NCBI GenBank assembly: GCA_041398825.1
Contig: JAWKTX010000007.1
Span: 124,001 to 188,000 of the forward strand
Direction of reading: 5' to 3'
From: Planctomycetaceae bacterium
GTDB lineage: Bacteria > Planctomycetota > Planctomycetia > Planctomycetales > Planctomycetaceae
DNA: 64,000 nucleotides
Shown here one piece after another: positions 53,901 to 62,689 of the stretch. Every line of letters begins with the position of its first letter. The first letter of the stretch is position 1. A program made the position numbers and the translations under genes. The notes below the pieces were generated by a model, which did no database searches, had not been told where the DNA came from, and saw only the letters and a list, made by a program, of their open reading frames with translations.

Positions 53901-54133
53901 ATTCGATCTCTCCACAATCTTCTTTGAACTCGGCTGAACAACCAATGCTCAGGCGACTCCAGCCACTCTAACACAACAACCTTAAGCCAGCGTGAAGCAG
54001 AAGCTGTTTTTTGAATTCGTCCCCGAACGGATCATGGCTGTTCTTGACGATTGCCTTTCACTACGCTTCCGGGCATTGACGACTCCGATGTGATCATCCG
54101 AATTTTCCAGGAGAACCATTCAGGTGGCAGACG

Positions 54134-55435
54134 ATGTTTGGCTTTCTTAAACCAGCAGCAAAGTTGCCGCTTTGGCGGCAAAGCTACGCCCGCATTTGCC
54201 AGACACAGCGCCGCCTGTTTGGCATGATGTCTTTGCCATTTCTTAGCTACGAAGCAACATTTGTTTACAGACTGGCCATTGAAAAACAACTGATTCCGGA
54301 ACTGCCCTCGGCGTCTCCGGAATGCTGTCGCCTGAAACGGCTGAAGAATCCGGAACAGCAGCCCGATTACGCAGCGGCTTCGCTGTCAGCAGCATTCGGC
54401 ATGCTGCTGGCCGGAATCAAACTGAACGACGATGTCGCAGATCACGGACGATGGCACAACCGTTTGCTGCTGTTCAAATACCAAAGACAAATCAGGATGG
54501 CTTCGGAAATCCTCGAAGTTGCCAACCCGGGGATCAAGCGTCAGATTCAGAACATCCTGATGGAACATCATCAGCTTGAATCCGGCAGACGAGTAGAGTT
54601 GTCTGATTATATACGGCCAACAGGAAATGGATTCGCATTGTTGTTCAGATCCATTGCGATGGCACTGAACGCAACCGATGACATTGCAGACGATTTCGAA
54701 AAGATCGGTCGAAGTACAGGACGTGCGCTGATTGCATGGGATTGCGCAGCTGACTTTCATCACGATCAGATTTATGGTGAATTCAATCCGTTGAGAAATG
54801 CGCTGGAGGTTGAGAACTCCCTGCGCACTTGTTTGCTGGAACTCGCCCGTGCCGGATGGGCCTTACCATCGCAAGATTCTGTGTGTCGCCAGGTCCTTGA
54901 GGATTTGACACGAAGAGTCAACCATCGCCTGCATCATCCCGATCACATCTGTCGGACCACACGGCTCGAACGATGGGGTTTGGTCCGAGCCAAACGTTAT
55001 CAGTATGCGCGATGCGATTGCTGCGAAGCTTTTTGTGCAGTGGGAGAATGCGGCGAATGCGCCTGTGCCGGGGCCGAAGGCGCTGCGGAGGGCGCAGCAT
55101 GTGCTGGATGTGATTGCTGCTCGGACGGCTTCTGTTGCTGGGCTGGCAGCGGATGCGATCCATGCTGTTATGAATCGCCTAAGCCAGGGGCTGCCGGAGA
55201 GAACAAAGCCACTTCGACAAGAGAATGCGCTTATGAAAGGTTCCGGGGCAAACACGGACTGACCTATGGAGATCTTTCGCCAGAAGGATTCGTCATGGTT
55301 GAGGAAACCAGAATTCCGGCGAGATCGGAAGGTGGATTCTGGCTGGGGAATAAGACGCGAATTCTGGTTATTGATGCAGATTCACTCGGTGTGGTTGTCC
55401 GGCCTGATTCGAACGAATCTGAAGAAACGGGATGA
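54134..55435 (+). CDS. DUF5685-like protein with Cys-rich segment and NfeD-like tail
   Basis: The 433-residue product starts MFGFLKPAAKLPLWRQSYAR, close to the opening of DUF5685 proteins, and the first 290 residues are helical with LNDDVADHGRW and TDDIADDFEKIGR. Around residues 292-345 there is a run of cysteines (YARCDCCEAFCAVGECGEC and CAGCDCCSDGFCCW), as in many DUF5685 tails. The last 65 residues (HGLTYGDLSPEGFVMVEETR, IPARSEGGFWLGNKTRILVI) resemble the OB-fold C-terminus of NfeD proteins, which I would not expect here. An 85-codon frame in another phase overlaps the Cys-rich region but was not taken as a gene. Confidence 0.75.
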   Translation: MFGFLKPAAKLPLWRQSYARICQTQRRLFGMMSLPFLSYEATFVYRLAIEKQLIPELPSASPECCRLKRLKNPEQQPDYAAASLSAAFGMLLAGIKLNDDVADHGRWHNRLLLFKYQRQIRMASEILEVANPGIKRQIQNILMEHHQLESGRRVELSDYIRPTGNGFALLFRSIAMALNATDDIADDFEKIGRSTGRALIAWDCAADFHHDQIYGEFNPLRNALEVENSLRTCLLELARAGWALPSQDSVCRQVLEDLTRRVNHRLHHPDHICRTTRLERWGLVRAKRYQYARCDCCEAFCAVGECGECACAGAEGAAEGAACAGCDCCSDGFCCWAGSGCDPCCYESPKPGAAGENKATSTRECAYERFRGKHGLTYGDLSPEGFVMVEETRIPARSEGGFWLGNKTRILVIDADSLGVVVRPDSNESEETG

Positions 55436-55461
55436 ATCACACAGTAAGAATCGACGGCAGA

Positions 55462-56325
55462 CTATGACGCTTCCATTCCGGGGTCTGCAGTCGCAAATTT
55501 TTGCTGGCTGACCGGTTCGAATTCACCCGTGGTGCCACTGTGCAGATAGGTGGTTACGCAAAAATGCCCCTCGAATATCTCGATGTGATTCAACGAGTTC
55601 GCCTGGCGTTCGCGACCACGTCCACGGCTCGAAGTCGTCGTTCCGGAATGAACAATCAGGATTCCACTGCCACCAGTTTCTTCGTGGAAATAAAAGTCCT
55701 GAGACCGACCTGTGTATGCGCGATGCAGATGGCCACCAAGAATCAATCGCACCCCCATCGACTGGAGACGTCGTAATGCCTGTCCAGCCCCCCACATCAC
55801 CTTGTCGCGCAGACGGTCAGGAGCCGGAATGAACGGGTGATGGCAAACGACCACGCGCAGCAACGATTCGGGGGAATTCTGAAAGACCGCTTCGCAGGCA
55901 TCCAGTTGTTGACTGGATACCCAGCCATTACTGATCGCAGTATGGGGTGCTGAGGAATTCAGTCCCGCAAGAATCGCAGACGGCAAAACGAGTACTGGAT
56001 TCAAATCCTTTGAAATGATCGCTCGATAGTTTCGATAAGGATCGACCATACGTTCCACGAATCGATACAGCGGCACATCGTGGTTGCCCGGTATAACCAT
56101 CCGGGGAACAGCGGGAAGCCGACTCAAAAATACTTTCGCCTGTTCAAACTGCTCTCGCCTGGCTCGCTGGGTCAGATCTCCGCTGATTATAACAGCGTCT
56201 GCAGCGATCGTGGGGGCCAGTCGCAGCACTGCTTCGGCGACTTCGACTCGAAACGGGGGGCCAAAATGGAGATCGGAAATCTGCAGCAGACTCAAACGTA
56301 GTTTCGTATCCGGAAACACCGACAC
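55462..56325 (-). CDS. Calcineurin-like metallophosphoesterase
   Basis: The 287-residue product has all five metallophosphoesterase blocks: LLQISDLHFG (Asp, His), VIISGDLTQRA (Gly-Asp), VIPGNHDVP (Asn, His, Asp), VVVCHHPFIP (His) and LILGGHLHRAYTG (His-x-His). This spacing fits the cyclic-nucleotide-phosphodiesterase (CpdA/Icc-like) subgroup, though the substrate is not proven. The start is a GTG; 56325 was chosen because AAAGGGA lies 5 bases upstream, while another GTG at 56343 has none. It converges with the DUF5685-like gene. Confidence 0.9.
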   Translation of the reverse strand: MSVFPDTKLRLSLLQISDLHFGPPFRVEVAEAVLRLAPTIAADAVIISGDLTQRARREQFEQAKVFLSRLPAVPRMVIPGNHDVPLYRFVERMVDPYRNYRAIISKDLNPVLVLPSAILAGLNSSAPHTAISNGWVSSQQLDACEAVFQNSPESLLRVVVCHHPFIPAPDRLRDKVMWGAGQALRRLQSMGVRLILGGHLHRAYTGRSQDFYFHEETGGSGILIVHSGTTTSSRGRGRERQANSLNHIEIFEGHFCVTTYLHSGTTGEFEPVSQQKFATADPGMEAS

Positions 56326-56419
56326 TGCAATCCCTTTGCACACGCCCAGTCACAAATATGAACCTCCGGAAGACAGTCGAGCGGTTAGCGGACGACCCGC
56401 CTGAACTCGGAGGGATGGC

Positions 56420-56455
56420 AAAATAAACCCTCCAGTGCATTTGCCATGGAGGGTT
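56420..56455 (-). terminator. Rho-independent terminator of the fatty-acid gene cluster
   Basis: On the minus strand AACCCTCCA and TGGAGGGTT form a perfect 9-bp stem around a 12-base loop, and the following bases are TATTTT. It lies 27 bp after the stop codon of the ketosynthase homologue at 56482 and so closes the transcript. Confidence 0.85.
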
Positions 56456-56481
56456 CGCGATCGTTTAAGTCTTTGCCCTGA

Positions 56482-57786
56482 CTACGCCTGAATCACAACG
56501 GCACTCGCCTGGCCCATCCGTGTGACGCTCGTCTTCAGAAACAGTTTGTTTGAGCTGGCCAGATGCTGACCATGAACGATGTTCAGGGCAGCATCCGGAT
56601 CGGAATTTTCAAAGTTGAGTGTGCGTGGGACAACACCATTCTTCAAAGCAAGGAGAGAAGATGCAACTTCACAGAGCCCGGCTCCACTGCCGGAGCTTCC
56701 CATGTAACTCTTGAGTGCTGTTACCGGCATGCTGTCTGCGGCACTGCCCAGCAGTCGACGCAGACCTGCGGCCTCCATCTTGTCGCGCTGAGGATGTCCG
56801 GAGGCACACGCAGAGATATGGCCAAGTCCGGAAGCTTCGACACCCGCGTTGCGGAGTGCGGCAGACGCAGCCTGATACACAGCCGTTGCTTCATCAATTG
56901 TTCCGTCTTTTGAGATAACGGTACTTGCGCCACATCCCAGCAAAGTCCCGAGAATCTTTGCGCCTCTGGCTTCTGCATGAGCGCGATCTTCAAGGATCAG
57001 GGTGCAGGAAGCTTCTGCAAGAACTTCTCCGGTTCTGTCTCGATCGAAGGGGCGACATCGAGATTCAGCTGGACCTGTGGCCAACGGATCCCAGTTTGCG
57101 TACTGTGCCGCTTTCGCAACCTGCAACCGGGTCCCGGTTGTTCCGGTGATCATCACATCTGCACGATTGCGTCGAATGATGTTGGCAGCCTCTGCAATTG
57201 CGAGACAACCCGAAGCTTCGTCGTGCGTGATGGAATTATTGGGGCCACGCGCATCAACGGCGATTCCGATGTGGCACCCTGGCATGTTAGGCAGGTATCG
57301 CAGTAACCAAAGGGGTTCCATTCCAGTGATGCCGACTTCGCCCCATTTATCGAAGTCAAAACACATGCGGCCGTTTCGTTCAGACAACGATTTCACAGCT
57401 GCACCGACCAGCACTTCCGGAGGGCTGGACATCAGATTTGCCCCGAAGTCGACGCCCATTCGTTCCGGGGCGATGGATCCTTCGGCGATGCCAGCATCAG
57501 CCACTGCCTGAATTGCCGACGCGACGCCCAGTTGGATATCGCGGCACATCACCTTCAGGTTCTTGCGGAGCGCCTTCAGGTGAATCTTCCGTGTGGATTC
57601 ATCATTGAAGTCGGCGACTTCTCCACCGACGAGGTCAGGAGTTCCAACGTATGGCAGCAGCTGAACTTTGGAGATGCCGGAACGGCCTTCCGATATGCTC
57701 GACCAAAAGGCATCTCGACCAATGCCGAGCGGAGAGACAACTCCGATTCCGGTGATAACAACTTCTCGTGCTGACGAATTCGACAT
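56482..57786 (-). CDS. Ketosynthase homologue lacking the catalytic Cys-His-His
   Basis: The 434-residue product has the FabF-like thiolase fold: VVITGIGVVSPLGIGRDAFW and ARGPNNSITHDEASGCLAIAEAA. But where active enzymes have TACASG, here HDEASG replaces the nucleophile Cys with Glu (residue 190). The first His (NAHGTST in FabF) is Cys in SACASGHPQRD. The second (KGQTGHLLG) is Ser in LKSYMGSSGSG, while the Lys before it is kept. It therefore cannot do normal Claisen condensation. It may act like the chain-length factor of type II polyketide synthases, or as a decarboxylase. It lies downstream of fabF on the same strand. Confidence 0.87.
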   Translation of the reverse strand: MSNSSAREVVITGIGVVSPLGIGRDAFWSSISEGRSGISKVQLLPYVGTPDLVGGEVADFNDESTRKIHLKALRKNLKVMCRDIQLGVASAIQAVADAGIAEGSIAPERMGVDFGANLMSSPPEVLVGAAVKSLSERNGRMCFDFDKWGEVGITGMEPLWLLRYLPNMPGCHIGIAVDARGPNNSITHDEASGCLAIAEAANIIRRNRADVMITGTTGTRLQVAKAAQYANWDPLATGPAESRCRPFDRDRTGEVLAEASCTLILEDRAHAEARGAKILGTLLGCGASTVISKDGTIDEATAVYQAASAALRNAGVEASGLGHISACASGHPQRDKMEAAGLRRLLGSAADSMPVTALKSYMGSSGSGAGLCEVASSLLALKNGVVPRTLNFENSDPDAALNIVHGQHLASSNKLFLKTSVTRMGQASAVVIQA

Positions 57787-58049
57787 GAAGATAGCTCAGC
57801 CCAAAACAGATTCGTTGACCCAGGTGGCATCCCCAGCAGATGCCAACGGCTGATGGCAGTCGTGCGACCGTTTTTAATCACTCTGTATTTCGATCATTCT
57901 GAGTGATCAGGTTTGGTGAATCCCCATTCGCCAAACCTAAAACCTCCGCAAAACGCGACGCAGTTTAGCAACCGACAGAGTTTGATTCATCGCGATTACC
58001 GCAAATTACGCCAACAGACGCCAGTTCGTGCCGATTCACGGCGTTGCAG

Positions 58050-59297
58050 CTATTCGAGGGCGGAAAAGACTATGCAGGCATTATGGCCCCCAAAACCGAA
58101 ACTGTTTTTCATCACCTTGCCAACTCGCATGTTTCTGGCACTGTGCGGCACATAGTCCAGGTCACACGCTTCGTCGGGAGTCTCAAGATTCCCCGTTGGC
58201 GGAACTTTTTGTTCACCAATTGCCTTTACACAAAACGCTGACTCGACGCCACCCGAAGCCCCCAGCAGATGCCCCGTTTGACCTTTTGTGCTCGAAATTG
58301 CCAGGCCATCCGCGTGGCTCCCGAAGACAGATCGGATCGCATTTGATTCTGCCACATCGCCCAGCGGCGTGCTGGTGCCGTGCGCATTGATGTAATCGAT
58401 TGCGTCAGGATTGATTCCGGCATCGCAAATAGCCGCGTTCATGGCGTACGCCGCGCCGATTCCACGCGGATCTGGTGCCGTCAGGTGCGTGGCATCGGAA
58501 GACATTCCGTATCCGATGATTTCTGCCAGTATGTTCGCACCGCGTTTGCGGGCAAACTCCAATTCTTCCAGAACCAGAATGCCGGCTCCTTCCGACAAAA
58601 CGAACCCATCGCGATCCTGGTCGAATGGGCGACTGGCTTCCTGCGGGGCTTCATTACGAGTCGACAACGCCTGCATTCTGGCAAACCCGGCAATGCCCAT
58701 CGGTGTCAACCCGGCTTCAGTTCCTCCGCTGACCATTACATCAGCAACACCGTGTTGAATCAGTCGGAACGCGTCGCCAATCGCATTCGTTCCCGATGCA
58801 CATGCCGTACAGACTGCGGTATTTGGACCGCGCAGACCCCAGCGCACGGAGATATTACCACTGGCCGCGTTGATAATGAGCTTCGGAATCATGAATGCGG
58901 AAATTCGTTCCGGGCCGCGATCGAAGAGTCGAGAATGCTGATCTTCAATCTCATCCAAACCACCAATCCCGCTACCGACCAGAACGCCGTATCGGTAGGG
59001 GTCGCCCAGAGAGAAATCAATCCCTGAATGCTGAATCGCAAAATGGGCGGCGACAAGTGAAAACTGAGCGAAACGGTCGATGCGCCTCACATCGCGGGAA
59101 TCAAAGTCCAGATAGTCCGCCGCGTTGAACTGCTTGATTTCGCCGCCAAACCGCACTTTGAAATCGCGACAATCGAACCGCTGAATGGGCGAGACTCCGC
59201 TCTGACCTTCGCAGACAGCTTTCCAGACTCTTTCGACGCAGCAACCAAGCGGCGTAACAACGCCAAGCCCTGTCACTACAACTCTACGTCGTGACAT
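58050..59297 (-). CDS. fabF: 3-oxoacyl-ACP synthase II
   Basis: The 415-residue protein elongates acyl-ACP chains. The active-site triad is intact: the nucleophile in CTACASGTNAIGDA, His in NAHGTSTPLGD and His in KGQTGHLLGASGG. It starts MSRRRVVVTGLGVVTPLG and ends with the glycine-rich NSFGFGGHNACIVF. The gene follows acpP by 192 bp on the same strand and precedes the catalytically altered homologue by 263 bp. The identity as FabF rather than FabB rests on the neighbouring acpP and the closeness of the sequence. Confidence 0.95.
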   Translation of the reverse strand: MSRRRVVVTGLGVVTPLGCCVERVWKAVCEGQSGVSPIQRFDCRDFKVRFGGEIKQFNAADYLDFDSRDVRRIDRFAQFSLVAAHFAIQHSGIDFSLGDPYRYGVLVGSGIGGLDEIEDQHSRLFDRGPERISAFMIPKLIINAASGNISVRWGLRGPNTAVCTACASGTNAIGDAFRLIQHGVADVMVSGGTEAGLTPMGIAGFARMQALSTRNEAPQEASRPFDQDRDGFVLSEGAGILVLEELEFARKRGANILAEIIGYGMSSDATHLTAPDPRGIGAAYAMNAAICDAGINPDAIDYINAHGTSTPLGDVAESNAIRSVFGSHADGLAISSTKGQTGHLLGASGGVESAFCVKAIGEQKVPPTGNLETPDEACDLDYVPHSARNMRVGKVMKNSFGFGGHNACIVFSALE

Positions 59298-59489
59298 GAT
59301 GGTGTTCGCCGCGGTTCAGGAGGACTGACAGAGAATGGACATGCACATCAAATCAGACTGGGTACGAGGTCAAATCAACATCTGCCGGGAGAGACTCAAC
59401 AAAAAAGGCGAATGCCGCGCCGTCAAAACACGGTCACAGCGACATCCGCCTGTCTTCTGGTATCTATCGATCTGACCAGAGCAAACCGC

Positions 59490-59720
59490 TTACGATTTGC
59501 CTTCGATGTAGGTGATTGCGTCACCGACGGTCTTAATTTTGTCGTAGTCTTCGTCCGGAATCTTGACGTCAAATTCGTCTTCCAGAGCCATCACCAGTTC
59601 GACGATGTCCAGCGAATCAGCCTTCAGATCGTCAACGAATGAGCTGGGGCGGACGATTTCTTCTTTGGGAACGTTCAGCTGATCGCTGACGATATCGATG
59701 ACTTTTTCTTCAATAGACAC
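59490..59720 (-). CDS. acpP: Acyl carrier protein
   Basis: The 76-residue acidic protein carries growing acyl chains. The phosphopantetheine attachment site is Ser36 in LKADSLDIVELVMALEDEF. The length is normal. The start is a GTG at 59720 with GGAGGAAG upstream. It is placed between fabD and fabF, although fabG, commonly next to acpP, is missing. Confidence 0.97.
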   Translation of the reverse strand: MSIEEKVIDIVSDQLNVPKEEIVRPSSFVDDLKADSLDIVELVMALEDEFDVKIPDEDYDKIKTVGDAITYIEGKS

Positions 59721-59966
59721 TGATCACTTCCTCCATCCCGAACGCCTGTTTCGATGCCATCATCGGGGCAATAATCGGGGGCAAATAGATGCTTGCAGTC
59801 ATTAACAACTGTGACTGCAACGGCAACGCCTTTGCTAAGCCACGAATTGAGCGGAAGATATATCGGGTTTGCGAAATGATGTAAACCCGATCATTCACAC
59901 CCCGGTCTCCAATTCCAAATCTCAGCAGGAGAGGACGTTTGGAGCCCGGAGGCAAAGTCCTGCCCG

Positions 59967-60896
59967 TCAGATTCCAGCGGTGTCGTCAAACGAATCATTG
60001 ACCGTGTTACAGGCAGTCTTCCGGCTGATGCGCTTCAGCAGCCCCTTAAGCACTTTGCCCGGGCCAACTTCGTAAAAGTCTGAACAACCTTCCGCCAGCA
60101 GGTAATTCATCGAATCTTCCCAGCGAACAGGGTTGATAACCTGCTGCACCAGCAGTTGCCGAATTTCCTCCGGGTCCGAATGCGGCCGGGCATCGACATT
60201 CGATATCACAGGAATGCGTGGCGATGAAATGCGAACCCCAGCAAGCGCGTCGGCCAGTGACTGGTCAGCGGGACTCATAATCTCGGTATGAAAAGCACCG
60301 GCCACGGCCAGAGGAATCGCTCGGCCTCCAGCCTCCCCTGCGAGCTCGGCAGCCCGTTCGCAACCAGCCTTTTCACCGCTGACAACCAGATTACCAGGAC
60401 ACAGATAATTCGCGATCCGAACCCGGCCCGTTTCAGAAGCCTGCTCGCAGATTTCCTCCACCTTTTCGCGATCCAGCAGGAGAATACTCACCATGCCGGA
60501 AGGCGTTGCCTCTGCGGCCGCCTGCATCGCCTGACCGCGTCGCTGGACCACTCGAAGTCCATCTTCGAATGACATCGCATCGGCAAACACCAGGGCGGTG
60601 TATTCTCCCAGACTCAAGCCGGCGGTCATTTCGCAGCTTTCGGCCACACCAGGACTGTCGGTCCTCAACTTTTCCAGAGCCGCCAGGCTGGTCACAAAGA
60701 GTGCCGGCTGACTGATATCCGTCGAATCCAGTTTCTCGGCAGGGCCATCGAAGCATAACCGGGCAAGATCGAAGCCCAGAATTTGCCCGGCCTGTTCGTA
60801 CATTTCCCGGACCCGCGGGTACTGTTCGGCCATTCGGCGTCCCATGCCCACGTGCTGTGCCCCCTGGCCCGGAAAAAGAAGTGCGGTGCGAGACAT
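59967..60896 (-). CDS. fabD: Malonyl-CoA:ACP transacylase
   Basis: The 309-residue enzyme charges ACP with malonate. It has the N-terminal LLFPGQGAQHVGMG, the nucleophile in GLSLGEYTALV (Leu instead of the usual His before Ser) and the His in VAGAFHTEIMSPA. The start at 60896 (ATG) has AAAGGTGA 6 bases upstream; a GTG one codon earlier is also in frame. It lies 101 bp after plsX on the same strand, with a 246-bp gap before acpP that holds no gene. Confidence 0.95.
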   Translation of the reverse strand: MSRTALLFPGQGAQHVGMGRRMAEQYPRVREMYEQAGQILGFDLARLCFDGPAEKLDSTDISQPALFVTSLAALEKLRTDSPGVAESCEMTAGLSLGEYTALVFADAMSFEDGLRVVQRRGQAMQAAAEATPSGMVSILLLDREKVEEICEQASETGRVRIANYLCPGNLVVSGEKAGCERAAELAGEAGGRAIPLAVAGAFHTEIMSPADQSLADALAGVRISSPRIPVISNVDARPHSDPEEIRQLLVQQVINPVRWEDSMNYLLAEGCSDFYEVGPGKVLKGLLKRISRKTACNTVNDSFDDTAGI

Positions 60897-60997
60897 CACA
60901 AATCACCTTTCAATGAACGGGTTACCGCAGGCAGTTGCTGGCCGACTAAATGGCGGTTGGCAGATCCGTGGCCGGATTCAAATGAGGCCCGTAGAGA

Positions 60998-62011
60998 TCA
61001 GGCCTGATCAGATTTCAAAGGATGGGCCGCTATATGATCCATGATCTGAGCGTTGATATGATTCTCGTTGATCTGCGTCGCCATCTTCAGAGCGTTGCTG
61101 ATCGAATCGCCATCACTGGACCCGTGACAAATGATGCAGACCCCATCAATGCCAAGCAAAGGCGCGCCGCCGGATTCCTGATACCGAAACTGTTGCGTCA
61201 GTTCGCTGAGCGTTCTGGCGGCAAGGTCGCGTTCCGTGGTCAACGTCTTCAAAAGCGCGCCGCCAACAGTCCGCAACAGAAACTCAGCCATCCCTTCGCT
61301 GACCTTCAAGACCACGTTGCCTACGAAACCCTCACAGATCAGCACATCGGCCTCACCATGGTAAAGGCCTCGACCTTCTACGTTCCCCACGTAAAGATGA
61401 CGCAAAGGAGAACTGCACAGGAAGGAGTGCGTTTCACGGTAAAGTTCGTTTCCTTTGCCGTCTTCGCTTCCAATATTCATCAGACCAACGCGCGGCGACG
61501 CTATCCCCAGCATTTCCCGGGCATAAATCGAACCCATCATGCCGTACTGATACAGATGTTCCGGCCTGGCAGCCGGGTTAGCACCGACATCCATCAGCAC
61601 ACAGGGCCCGCTCAACGTTGGCAGCGTGACGGCGATGCCGGGGCGTTTGATTCCTTTCAGGAACAGACGGGTTCTCAGCCCGGCAGCGACAACTGCCCCC
61701 GTGTTTCCGGCACTGACAACGGCATCGGCATCCCCGGAGGCCATCAATTGCCAGCATCTTGCGATGGAGCAATTCGGTTTTTCCCGGAGCGCGACGGTCG
61801 GCTTTTCCTCCATCCCGACGACGCCCTCAGATTCTACGATTTTCACAGAATCGGGTACGCCACCAGCGGATGCAATCTCCTGCTCCAGGGGCGCGCGATC
61901 GCCCACCAGAAGGATCTCAAGACCTGGGATCTTTCCAACAGCGTCAATCGCACCAATGATGTTGGGAGCCGGGGCGAAGTCGCCCCCCATCGCATCCAAC
62001 GCGATTCGCAT
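60998..62011 (-). CDS. plsX: Phosphate acyltransferase PlsX
   Basis: The 337-residue enzyme makes acyl-phosphate from acyl-ACP for phospholipid synthesis. It starts MRIALDAMGGDFAPAPNIIGA, the family opening, followed by AVVSAGNTGAVVAAGLRTRLFLKGIKRPGIA, VLMDVGANPAARPEHLYQY and ICEGFVGNVVLKVSEGM. The ATG has GAGGA 9 bases upstream. It lies 5 bp after rpmF, the usual arrangement in many bacteria. Confidence 0.97.
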   Translation of the reverse strand: MRIALDAMGGDFAPAPNIIGAIDAVGKIPGLEILLVGDRAPLEQEIASAGGVPDSVKIVESEGVVGMEEKPTVALREKPNCSIARCWQLMASGDADAVVSAGNTGAVVAAGLRTRLFLKGIKRPGIAVTLPTLSGPCVLMDVGANPAARPEHLYQYGMMGSIYAREMLGIASPRVGLMNIGSEDGKGNELYRETHSFLCSSPLRHLYVGNVEGRGLYHGEADVLICEGFVGNVVLKVSEGMAEFLLRTVGGALLKTLTTERDLAARTLSELTQQFRYQESGGAPLLGIDGVCIICHGSSDGDSISNALKMATQINENHINAQIMDHIAAHPLKSDQA

Positions 62012-62016
62012 GAATT

Positions 62017-62199
62017 CTAATCCTCAGCGTCCTCAACCATGGTTCGGCCCTGGTAGTAGCCGCAGGTTGGGCACACAACATGAGTCGGAACCATGGTTGC
62101 ACACTGTGGACATTTCGCCAACTGCCGCGGTTTTACTGCGTTGTGGCTGTTTCGCTTACGCGATCGTGACTTTGACTGCCTTCTCTTGGGAACGGCCAT
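62017..62199 (-). CDS. rpmF: Ribosomal protein L32
   Basis: The 60-residue protein opens MAVPKRRQSKSRSRKRNSHN, the L32 signature, and has a zinc ribbon of four Cys (CPQCATMVPTHVVCPTCGYY). It is a component of the large ribosomal subunit. It heads the cluster that continues with plsX, fabD, acpP and fabF, so its promoter probably drives the whole set. Confidence 0.97.
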   Translation of the reverse strand: MAVPKRRQSKSRSRKRNSHNAVKPRQLAKCPQCATMVPTHVVCPTCGYYQGRTMVEDAED

Positions 62200-62689
62200 G
62201 ACTGCCTCACCAGATCTGATTTACTTGTTAACCAACCAGCCTTCATTCGCCAGACGACTGTCATCGTAGCAAACGTCGAAAACACACAATCGTCCGTCGA
62301 CCGACTTCCTCATCAGAATCACAGCTTTCGACCTCTCACTTTCCACCAGAAAGAAAAAAGTCGCAGACACCGACAAGTTTAGTTGACAAATGTGCATCTA
62401 CCCCGCGCGGGAAGCGGGAATCGTGCCAAACGGCGTGTGTTATGTCAAGGACGAGTCTCTGAATCGGCCGCGGATCACCCATTCCAGGAGACTCAGGACG
62501 TGCAAGTGCCGACTAAAGGGTGTATAGTCACCCTGCGTTCACGAATCTGGTCTCCGCCAGGAATCCGGCCCCGGTCAGGAATCTGGTTTCACCGGTAAAG
62601 TGCCGCGCCCGCCGATCTCTCCCACCATAGCGTTCGCCTTTTGGCAGTTGCTGGCCCATCCCTCAACTGCAGGCAAGGGTGTCTGCCCG
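62200..62689. other. Intergenic region between divergent rpmF and DUF1549 genes
   Basis: These 490 bp must hold the promoters of the rpmF cluster and of the DUF1549 gene. Near 62545-62600 the motif GGAATCTGG/GGAATCCGG recurs. A TTGACA at about 62380 lacks a matching -10 box. Small open frames have no ribosome site. No RNA gene was recognised. Confidence 0.5.
62517..62534 (+). promoter_or_regulatory. Palindrome enclosing a -10-like box
   Basis: AGGGTG and CACCCT flank TATAGT, a good -10 sequence; the three parts form a perfect 18-bp inverted repeat with a 6-bp centre. It lies about 155 bp before the DUF1549 start. A repressor bound there would block the promoter. No good -35 box was found 17 bp upstream. 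Confidence 0.35.

Noticed and set aside
55005..55262. 85-codon plus-strand frame overlapping the Cys-rich part of the DUF5685-like gene
   Set aside because: It reads as an Ala-rich helix but lies wholly inside a longer frame whose Cys-rich and NfeD-like parts are more specific; no ribosome site was seen.
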